From: Spirochaetales bacterium
GTDB taxonomy: Bacteria; Spirochaetota; Leptospiria; Leptospirales; Leptonemataceae
Direction: 5' to 3'
Length of the DNA: 64,000 nt
NCBI GenBank assembly: GCA_015075425.1
Contig: JABTUL010000002.1
Coordinates: forward strand, 558,001-622,000
A program made the translations under genes and the position numbers. Below, piece by piece: positions 25,842-32,922 of this stretch. Every line of letters begins with the position of its first letter. Within the stretch, counting starts at the first letter, position 1. Under the pieces are notes generated by a model. It did no database searches and was not told the origin of the DNA. It saw only the letters and a list, made by a program, of their open reading frames with translations.

Positions 25842-25881
25842 AAGGGGGAAGCTCCTTTGTTTTAAGGCCCTGATGGGGTAC

Positions 25882-26130
25882 ACAGGCCGGTCTAAAAACT
25901 CTTGACCTGAAAAATTTTGCAACGAGACTGCCTGGATGATTGGAACGGTTTGGGCTGGCTGGTCTTTGAATCACGCCCATCAAATGGCTTTAACCGACAA
26001 AATCCGCTGCCGCCTATGACTAACCACCATCCTTGCTTTGACCTATTGTGGCGCATTGCCATCGCGCTCGCCCGTCATGTGATCTTCCTTCCGGGAGCTT
26101 TTTTACTAAAAGAATTCGTGGATAGGCCCC
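25882..26130 (+). pseudogene. Decayed partial duplicate of the promoter, coiled-coil end and acyltransferase start
   Basis: Fills the 329 bp gap after the acyltransferase. It begins with the promoter copy (GGCCGGTCTAAAAACTCTTGACC), jumps by deletion to the last part of the coiled-coil gene (ACTGCCTGGATGATTGGAAC, CATCAAATGGCTTTAACC), and continues into a degenerate acyltransferase start (ATGACTAACCACCATCC, CATGTGATCTTCCTTCCGGG). Small deletions break every frame. Confidence 0.75.
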
Positions 26131-26170
26131 TGCGCTCTCGCGGCCGGGGCCATCTGATTGCAGGCTTACA

Positions 26171-27268
26171 TTGAAAAATTCATTGCTTTTGATCGGCTCC
26201 CTCGTTTGCGGAGTCGCGATTGCCGAGGCAGGGCTTAAACTTTTTGTCCCGGAGCTCAATTACCTCAGTCCAACGAGGGTAATGAAGAGTCCCGCCTGGC
26301 CGCCCAATCTCAGCCTTAAGCAGTACCCTGATTCTAAATACATGCGGGGGCTGGGCCCTGTGGCCAGGTTCCAGACAAACTCTTTTGGAATCCGGGGCAG
26401 AGAAATCGACGCGCTTGCGCATTTGCGAATTGTAACGATTGGGGGGTCAACGACGCAATCAGGTTACGTCGACCAGGAGAAAACATGGGTTGCCCTTTTG
26501 GAGAAAAAATTATCAAAAGACAGAAAAATATGGATCGGTAACTTGGGGCGTGATGGGTATTCAATGGCTGACCATATCCATCAAACTCAATTCGTGCTGA
26601 CTTCTGTCCCCGATATTAACTTAGTCCTGTTAATGGCCGGATTGAACGATTTCATTTTTGCACTTGCCAATGTAGAAAATCCGGGCAGAAATCAAGTTAC
26701 TCTCCCGGAAGCAATCCTATTTCCAAAAGTCTGGGAGCAATCCCGTATCTACCGACTTATCGCAACAGTGGCTCGAAAAGATCTTGATGTAATGGATCAA
26801 TATGGTGCGAATATACAGAGGTTGCGCCTGAAACGCCAGAAGTCGAAAAAAATCCATGAACTGCCACCGCTGACGGATCGGATTAGTCTTTACCGCCGCC
26901 ATATTCGTGAACTAATTGACGGGGTTAGATCACGAGATGCCACATTAATTTGCATCACCCATCCGGTACTATGGAAAACGGGGCTATCCACCGAAGATGA
27001 AGCCGTTCTCTGGCTTGGAGCAAATGATAATATATTTGAAGTAGAAAATATTTCATATTATACATCTTCATCGTTGCGTGGCGGCATGGACCATTATAAC
27101 AAGGCCACAGCGGCCGAATGCCAGGCCAACGGGATCGAAGTATTTGATGCATCTGCCAAGCTTTCAGGAGTTAGCGATTACTTTTACGATGATGCTCACC
27201 TGACAGAACGGGGGTCAGGAGCGCTGGCAGACCTGCTTTTCAGGGAAATGGATAAGCGCCGGCTTTGA
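26171..27268 (+). CDS. SGNH-hydrolase-like exported protein
   Basis: 365 aa from a TTG at 26171, the only start that gives a signal or anchor helix (MKNSLLLIGSLVCGVAIAEA). SGNH blocks are recognisable: IVTIGGSTTQSG (block I with Ser), LLMAGLNDFIFAL (block III Asn) and FYDDAHLTERGSGALADLL (block V Asp and His). The family includes esterases and acetyltransferase partners for surface polysaccharides; substrate unknown. The stop overlaps the start of the next gene (TTGA). Base composition is clearly more AT-rich than the core genes, suggesting acquisition. Confidence 0.75.
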   Translation: MKNSLLLIGSLVCGVAIAEAGLKLFVPELNYLSPTRVMKSPAWPPNLSLKQYPDSKYMRGLGPVARFQTNSFGIRGREIDALAHLRIVTIGGSTTQSGYVDQEKTWVALLEKKLSKDRKIWIGNLGRDGYSMADHIHQTQFVLTSVPDINLVLLMAGLNDFIFALANVENPGRNQVTLPEAILFPKVWEQSRIYRLIATVARKDLDVMDQYGANIQRLRLKRQKSKKIHELPPLTDRISLYRRHIRELIDGVRSRDATLICITHPVLWKTGLSTEDEAVLWLGANDNIFEVENISYYTSSSLRGGMDHYNKATAAECQANGIEVFDASAKLSGVSDYFYDDAHLTERGSGALADLLFREMDKRRL

Positions 27269-29124
27269 AAATCAGACCATGGACATACAATTGGGCTAAA
27301 TACCGGTTAAAACTTATTCCCATTGCCATCGTTTTCATTAGCCTTTTATACGCGCTTCTGGCTTTTAAAAAAAATCCCATGGTGCATACTGATGACAGGG
27401 TTAGCTTGCTGAACAATTATCTAATAGAAACAGGCAACCTGCATAGCTTGCTGCAACTTTTGACTCATGTTCAATGGCGCGAATATGCACCTGTTGGTTT
27501 CGGGTTGGCATTTCTAATGGCTCGAATCATTGATTTGACGGCTTTCTCCATGCAATTTATTAACCACGGGCTCCATGTATCAAATTCCCTCCTTGTCTAT
27601 TGGATTAGTAGAAATCTGAAAATACGAACAAGTGGAATAGTAAGTATCGCTTTTCTGGTTCATCCTATGAATAGTGAGCTCTTAGGACTTAGCTCCGGTT
27701 TCTTCTGGCTATTAGGTGCGTTCTTTTCCTTCCTGTCGATGGCCCTATTCGTCAAGTGGATGGAAGAGAAAAAAAAATACTACATTTTCCTGTATTCTAC
27801 TCTATTTTGCCTGGCCCTGCTCACAAAAGCGGGTACATTAATAACTCTGGCTTTTTATTTCTTCTTGTGGATCTGGCGTACTCCGACGCTGAAAGAAGCA
27901 CTACCTTTAGGAATGCCGACATTCATAGCTGTCATTTTCTTACTCGGCACACATTTTATAACTTTTTCAAACATGGAGACACCAGGTTATTTTGGCGGCT
28001 CACTTTATAAATCTCTCTTGGCCCACTTTCCGTTATTTACCAAAACTGTTGTGCACTGGATTCTGCCACTTCAATACTTAGATGGAAACATATCACTGGA
28101 TTTATCGACCCATTATGGTTACCGCTCAGCCAGAACTTTTAAGGAGGGAATGACCCAGCTGATGACGGGAGCCCTTGGCATGGCTGTTACTTTAGCTCTG
28201 TTTTATCCAGCCCGCAAAAACAGGATAGCAAAAACCGGGATTCTTTTTTTCCTATCAGGATGCATTTTCTATCTGGGAGTATCTCCCCAGCAGTTCTGGC
28301 ATATTGCGGATCGTTACACCTACATCAGTGGCTTGGGTCTGATCGTCGCAGTCGCCCTATCCGGACACAGCTTGCTCCGCCAAACACGGTATTTATGGGT
28401 AAAGAGAGCTGTCGGCTTTTCGACACTATGCTACCTAATCGTTCTTTTTGACATGAGTGTGTTTCATGTTAATGAACTCAAAGATCCCGCTTTATTTAGT
28501 AAGATGCTTAAGAGACAACCAGAAGCTCACTATACGAGGATTATAGAAACCGGCTTCTTTGAGGGGGGATCAAAGAAACATGAATATTTGAAAGGGAATC
28601 AAGAACCAATTTTGTCGAATGAAAAATTCGCAAATTTAAAAAATTTAGTGGAGGATCATGACGATTTTGCCCGGTCGGAATCCTTTGCTCAATACCTGGA
28701 TATTTTGGCTGTCCTTGCCATCGAAGAAAACTTCCGAAAAAGTACTGATTGGGAATTAACTGATTTGTTTCTCCGTGAAGCTTTAAAATACCAACGATCA
28801 CTGGATAAGCAGGTGCTGTTGGCCTTTTACTTCACCACTCTGGGCAATACCGGGAAAGCAAAGGTCCATCTATCAAGATGGACGGGTTCTCCCGTCACGC
28901 AATTCGATACGATCTGGACGCAAGGGATTAATCTCGAATTAGCAGCGATAAAGGAACTTCTTCTGAGTGACGGGAATTACCTCGAACGCTACACAATACT
29001 TAAAAATTACCCCCTGGTTTTAGCTCTGCATGAAAAGATCCTGCTTGTAGAAGGAGGTAGAGCCCAGGCTACACGAGCAAAAGACCTCGCTCATCGGCTG
29101 ACTTTACTGAATATCGCATATTGA
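27265..29124 (+). CDS. Polytopic membrane protein, TMTC/PMT-like, with helical C-terminal domain
   Basis: 619 aa. About ten membrane helices in the first 400 residues, with TDDRVSLLNN after the first helix in the place where GT-C enzymes carry an acidic catalytic motif, and FWHIADRYTYISGLGLIV, which strongly resembles the YVADRYLYLPS segment of TMTC-type mannosyltransferases. The last 200 residues are soluble and helical. It is likely a GT-C fold protein for glycan transfer, though the chemistry is not proven. TTG start overlaps the SGNH stop. AT-rich like its partner. Confidence 0.6.
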   Translation: MKIRPWTYNWAKYRLKLIPIAIVFISLLYALLAFKKNPMVHTDDRVSLLNNYLIETGNLHSLLQLLTHVQWREYAPVGFGLAFLMARIIDLTAFSMQFINHGLHVSNSLLVYWISRNLKIRTSGIVSIAFLVHPMNSELLGLSSGFFWLLGAFFSFLSMALFVKWMEEKKKYYIFLYSTLFCLALLTKAGTLITLAFYFFLWIWRTPTLKEALPLGMPTFIAVIFLLGTHFITFSNMETPGYFGGSLYKSLLAHFPLFTKTVVHWILPLQYLDGNISLDLSTHYGYRSARTFKEGMTQLMTGALGMAVTLALFYPARKNRIAKTGILFFLSGCIFYLGVSPQQFWHIADRYTYISGLGLIVAVALSGHSLLRQTRYLWVKRAVGFSTLCYLIVLFDMSVFHVNELKDPALFSKMLKRQPEAHYTRIIETGFFEGGSKKHEYLKGNQEPILSNEKFANLKNLVEDHDDFARSESFAQYLDILAVLAIEENFRKSTDWELTDLFLREALKYQRSLDKQVLLAFYFTTLGNTGKAKVHLSRWTGSPVTQFDTIWTQGINLELAAIKELLLSDGNYLERYTILKNYPLVLALHEKILLVEGGRAQATRAKDLAHRLTLLNIAY

Positions 29125-29137
29125 TGCCAAAGAAGAA

Positions 29138-29161
29138 GGTCGACCCGGCATCGGGTCGACC
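29138..29161. terminator. Bidirectional hairpin between convergent genes
   Basis: A perfect 10 bp stem GGTCGACCCG / CGGGTCGACC with loop GCAT. On the minus strand it is followed by CTTCTTCTTT, a fair T-rich tract; on the plus strand no T run follows. It sits between convergent genes ending at 29124 and 29183. Confidence 0.7.
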
Positions 29162-29182
29162 AATCGCGTCTTAAAATCTATT

Positions 29183-30061
29183 TTAAAGGCTGAAGAAATC
29201 CGTTTGGATTACGGAACCAGCTTTCTTGAGCTTACACTGCTGAGCTCCCATAAACGCGGTTGTTGAGAGTGCTTCATGAATGCGCTCTTCGCCAAACTTA
29301 CTACCGCACCCATAGGCGGCAAGCTTCCCAACAAAGCCCGCCATGTAAAAGTCCATGCAGGTATCTCTTACAGTAGCGGAAAGTCGTGAAATGTAATCCC
29401 TTCCGTTATTGAGAGTTGTGTCAATGGACGCCGCATAGGCGGTCACACTAGCTGTGCTCAAGCCGGTCAACAATCCTGCTCCACCGTTGAGCAAACATAC
29501 AGCGCAGAGACGTCCGCCGGCGATTGCAGTGCCCGCAGCATCCGTACAGGCACCCAGAAGGAACTTCGAGAAATCCCCATGATTGCTTGTTGTTCCAGAT
29601 GTATCAACTTTCATGATGTCGGCGTTGGCTTCGACCATGCAACTGGTAGCAACCTTATCCGCCTCCTCAATTCGGCCCTGACCAAAGCCAATCATAGAAT
29701 TGCGAATATTATCAGTACAATCATTCAGGCTATCCACTGTATAGTACTCATCGTCCACAATCGTCTTGGAAGCCGCAGCAATTGCGCCCGCCAGGGCACG
29801 CTGTTCGTAAACGTCACCAATGTCGGCTGCACCGGTGAACTTGTAGCCACCTGTAAGATCAGCAAACATCCGGGTGGACAGCGACGTACCGTACATTTGC
29901 AGAGACGTCGTCCAGGCGGATCCGGCAGCAGCATTAATGATCTGCTTTGCCTGAGCACCTGTAACTGTATTATAAGGTTTAAGTCCTTCGTTCAGATAGC
30001 CAGTCAAGAAGCAATTAGACATGAAGGCTACTGCAAGAACACCGATTCCGATTTTTTTCAT
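29183..30061 (-). CDS. Lipoprotein of unknown function
   Basis: 292 aa. MKKIGIGVLAVAFMSNC forms a short lipoprotein signal ending in the loose lipobox MSNC. The mature protein is Ala/Gly/Thr-rich and helical, with paired Cys (CTDNI, SCMVEA, GACTDA, LCAVC, DTCMDF, YGCGS). TERW-family and TIGR04452-like Leptospira lipoproteins have a similar look, but I cannot assign a family. A clear ribosome site GAGGAG lies seven bases before the ATG. The 195 bp upstream, to the Uma2 gene, contains a TATAAA but no convincing -35. Confidence 0.65.
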   Translation of the reverse strand: MKKIGIGVLAVAFMSNCFLTGYLNEGLKPYNTVTGAQAKQIINAAAGSAWTTSLQMYGTSLSTRMFADLTGGYKFTGAADIGDVYEQRALAGAIAAASKTIVDDEYYTVDSLNDCTDNIRNSMIGFGQGRIEEADKVATSCMVEANADIMKVDTSGTTSNHGDFSKFLLGACTDAAGTAIAGGRLCAVCLLNGGAGLLTGLSTASVTAYAASIDTTLNNGRDYISRLSATVRDTCMDFYMAGFVGKLAAYGCGSKFGEERIHEALSTTAFMGAQQCKLKKAGSVIQTDFFSL

Positions 30062-30256
30062 CGAGTTTCTCCTCTCCTATAAGATTTAGGAATGTTTAGG
30101 CGTACCTTAGAGGCATGCCCGGGGTCGGCAATTCTTTTTCTAAAGAGGAAGGGCATATTTATACAGCTCATGGTGCATCGCACCGTCGGTGACTCACCCG
30201 GGCTATCGGCACTTTCTGGTTCAGCAGAAACTCCCAGCTGATCAGCGATAATCGGG

Positions 30257-30811
30257 CTAAAGCAATTCGCTAATCTGCAGCGGGTGGCCAAAAACCAGCA
30301 CTGGACTGGCAAAAGGGCTGATTCTTTGCGCTTGGTAGCCAGCGGCCGAAGGTTGTCCAAAGATTTCGATCTGCTGCCCTTCTATGTCTATGATCCAGTA
30401 CTCCGGGATCTGCTGCCGGGCATACAAATTAGCTTTAACCCGGTCGAACTGCAAAGAGCCACGGGAGACTTCCACAACCAGAAGGGCGGTCTCTGGATTT
30501 TCGCTCCTGTAGCGCGAGAGTGGTCCCGCCACGACCATAATATCCGGCTCAAGCTCTGAATCCCCGGCAGAAAGGGAATTCTCTCGAAGAATCAAAGTCC
30601 CCAAAGGGATGCAAGGCCGGAGCAGCTCATAGATTCCCGTCACAAAATAATTATGGTCCGGACTTTTTGTCATCTGTTCAACAACCAAACCTTCGATCAA
30701 CTCTGTGGCCTCGGACAAAAGCCCGGCAGACACGAGATGCCTGTATTCTTCAAGCGACATCCGGTACAGCCGCTCGCTTACAGCGGGGTAATCTAAAACC
30801 AGCGATCTCAT
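30257..30811 (-). CDS. Uma2-family protein
   Basis: 184 aa, normal length. Uma2 (DUF820) signatures: RMSLEEYRHLVSAGLL, ELIEGLVVEQM, LEPDIMVV, ALLVVEVSRGSLQFDR, and KANLYARQQIPEYWIIDIEG. The acidic residues in EPD and EVS with the following Lys match a PD-(D/E)XK-type active site. Family members are abundant in cyanobacteria and leptospires, with no settled function. It starts 20 bp after the stop of a coiled-coil/anchor gene and probably shares its transcript. Confidence 0.85.
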   Translation of the reverse strand: MRSLVLDYPAVSERLYRMSLEEYRHLVSAGLLSEATELIEGLVVEQMTKSPDHNYFVTGIYELLRPCIPLGTLILRENSLSAGDSELEPDIMVVAGPLSRYRSENPETALLVVEVSRGSLQFDRVKANLYARQQIPEYWIIDIEGQQIEIFGQPSAAGYQAQRISPFASPVLVFGHPLQISELL

Positions 30812-30830
30812 AACGTTTTCACTACCACCC

Positions 30831-31244
30831 CTAAAAAAGTTTTTCCAGCAGCCGATTGATCAACGGATAAAGGGTCACCAGGGCCAGGCCCAATACGACC
30901 AGCCAGCGCGTCTGCCCGGCAATGGCTGCATGGATGCCACCGATTTCCCTATGCACCTTTTCAAATTTGTCGGCCATTTCTGTCCGCACCGCTGCAATCT
31001 CCGTCTTTACTTCCGTCCGCAGTTCAGCAATTTTCGTTTTCACCTCCGCCCGTAGTTCAGCAATCTGGACTCTGAGGGCCGAAGTCTCCGCAACCACGCG
31101 ACGCTCAAATTTGTCTACAACCGTTGTGATGATGTCCTCTTTATGCACTTGAAGGGCCCCATTCAAGAAATCAACGAACTGATCGGTGCCATCGGCACCC
31201 AGCAATTCTTCAAGCCGGCGCGGAATCCTCTGCACTACCGGCAT
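30831..31244 (-). CDS. Coiled-coil protein with C-terminal membrane anchor (second copy)
   Basis: 137 aa from the ATG at 31242-31244, which has GGAGG six bases upstream; the ATG two codons earlier touches that site. Head (RRLEELLGADGTDQFVDFLN), then a rod of repeats of type RAEVKTKIAEL and RTEVKTEIAAV, then one membrane helix WLVVLGLALVTLYPLINRLL. Same architecture as the gene at 24248 but with different repeats. It precedes a Uma2 gene in an apparent two-gene operon. Confidence 0.65.
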   Translation of the reverse strand: MPVVQRIPRRLEELLGADGTDQFVDFLNGALQVHKEDIITTVVDKFERRVVAETSALRVQIAELRAEVKTKIAELRTEVKTEIAAVRTEMADKFEKVHREIGGIHAAIAGQTRWLVVLGLALVTLYPLINRLLEKLF

Positions 31245-31385
31245 GCCCATCCTCCTCGCAGGCCAGAACGGCCTGTCAACTTTGATCCTGTATTTTTGTT
31301 CTGCATTTCTACCCCCGTCCTGGATGAAGTGGTCCCGGACAGGCCTTATGTTGCAGTGGATTTTGACCTGGTTGAGCTAATAGTA

Positions 31386-31400
31386 CAGCCGGGCGCAAAT
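31386..31400 (+). repeat. Left inverted repeat of the IS630 element
   Basis: CAGCCGGGCGCAAAT directly after the TA target dinucleotide. Confidence 0.85.
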
Positions 31401-31490
31401 CACCGGTTACGCAAAGAATTCCACGCATGCTGAGCGTAGTTCGGTTTCTGTTCTGCTTGTACTCCGCGGGGCTGCGGATATAGCGTTCCC

Positions 31491-32728
31491 ATGGAGAAAA
31501 GTACGAAGAGAATGATCGTCCTGTCTGAGACCGAGCGCATGACGCTGGAGCGGCTGGTGAGACGGCGCTCTGCCGAGGCCCGCGTCGTCATGCGTGCGCG
31601 TATCATCTTGCTTGTGGATCGGGGCATGCGGTATCGTGCGGTGGCCGAGAAAATGAACATAGATAAGAAGAGCGTGACAACGTGGGTGGCCCGCTGGAAC
31701 GGAACCGCTCCATCCGAAGGGCAGCAGGCTCCGCCCGCTGAAGTGCGGTTGGCGGACTTGCCACGAACGGGTGCGCCTCCGCGGATTACTGCCGAACAGA
31801 AATGTTCGCTTATTGCTCTGGCCTGCCGCAAGCCGGAGGAATTCGGAAGGCCGATCACGCATTGGAGCAACCGTGAACTCGCGGACGAGGCCTTGAAGCA
31901 AGAAGTGGTCGAACAGATTTCCCCGCGCCATGCGGGTCGTATTCTAAAAAAAACGACGTTCGACCTCACAAGGTCCGGTACTGGCTCAATCCCGGTCCCG
32001 ATTCAAATCGGGAAGAGCGCATCCAAGATGTCTGCGCGGTCTACAAAGCAGCAGGCGAACAATTTCGCCTGAACAGCCCTTCGTGCGCCCAGGAGGAAGT
32101 GAAGTTCTGGAGCATTGACGAAAAATCCGGCATGCAGGCTCTACAGAGACTATACCCGGAGCTCGGTGTGAAGCCCGGCTTGATCGCACGTCGCGAGTTT
32201 GAGTACATACGACACGGGACGCAGACGCTCATCGCTGCGATTGACATATCTCGTGGAACTGTTTTCGGCCATTGTGGCGAGACACGGACCGAGAAGGACT
32301 TTGTTGACTTTGTCATTGAGCTTGTGGGCGCACATCCGACTGCAACCAGGCATCACATGGTCGCAGACCAGCTCAACGTCCACAAGTCGGAAAGCCTGGT
32401 GCGCTACGTCGCGGCCCTATCCGGCTTCGATGGCGACCTTGGCGTGAAAGGTAAGAGCGGGATCCTGAAGTCGGTTGTCACGCGCGCAGCATTTCTGTCC
32501 AGGCCGGAGAACCGGATCGTTTTTCACTACACACCCAAGCATTGTTCATGGCTGAACCAGATCGAAATCTGGTTCAGCATCCTGACGCGGAAGGTGCTAT
32601 ATCGCGGTGATTTCCCGAGCACGGCCGATCTGGCCGCGAACGTGCTGGGATTTATCGACTACTTTAACAAAACCATGGCGAAGCCGTTTCGTTGGACTTA
32701 CGCCGGGAAGGTCCTCAGCGCGGCGTGA
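31491..32728 (+). CDS. IS630-family transposase in two overlapping frames (A8 tract)
   Basis: The first frame (from the ATG at 31491) carries the helix-turn-helix part, [20 protein letters not shown] and [20 protein letters not shown]. At CTAAAAAAAACG (about 31945-31953) a shift of -1 moves to the second frame, [19 protein letters not shown], which holds the DDE catalytic core: [26 protein letters not shown] and [14 protein letters not shown]. The stop is at 32726-32728. Joined length is about 412 aa, normal for the family. A AAA AAA in the zero frame is a classic -1 slippery site, so this may be programmed and the element active; a simple indel is the alternative. Confidence 0.8.
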
Positions 32729-32741
32729 ATCCGGGGGAGAA

Positions 32742-32756
32742 ATTTGCGCCCGGCTG
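32742..32756 (+). repeat. Right inverted repeat of the IS630 element
   Basis: ATTTGCGCCCGGCTG, the exact complement of the left end, followed by TA. Confidence 0.85.
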
Positions 32757-32797
32757 TAATAGTTAGTTAACGTGTCGGGACTGGGCTTCAAACCCGG

Positions 32798-32920
32798 TCC
32801 ATGTGGATGCCACCGATTTCCCTATGCATCTTTTCAAATTTGTGGGCCATTTCTGTGCGCACCGCTGCAATCTCCGTCTTTACTTCTGTCCGCAGTTCAG
32901 CAATTTCCGTTTTCACCTAC
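32798..32920 (-). pseudogene. Fragment of a coiled-coil/anchor gene
   Basis: About 120 bp nearly identical (five or so differences) to 30926-31048 inside the intact copy; it encodes only part of the rod (repeats of type AEMAHKFEK and RTEVKTEIAAV). No head, anchor or start is present. It ends three bases before the lon stop codon. Confidence 0.75.
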
Positions 32921-32922
32921 GT

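Larger units (their letters stand above)
31386..32756 (+). mobile_element. IS630-family insertion sequence
   Basis: 1371 bp with perfect 15 bp terminal inverted repeats (CAGCCGGGCGCAAAT at 31386-31400 and its complement at 32742-32756). It is flanked by TA at 31384-31385 and 32757-32758, the target duplication of IS630/Tc1 elements. It encodes one transposase in two frames. Confidence 0.9.

Noticed and set aside
30061-30256. Riboswitch upstream of the lipoprotein gene
   Set aside because: Small palindromes such as GGTGCGATGCACC are present, but no known aptamer core can be matched.
30058-30360. Minus-strand open frame of 100 codons between the lipoprotein and Uma2 genes
   Set aside because: It overlaps the Uma2 end in another frame, has no ribosome site, and its composition looks random.
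31260-31385. Possible gene remnant left of the IS630 element (PVLDEVVPDRPYVAVDFDLV)
   Set aside because: No family match and no continuation on the other side of the element.
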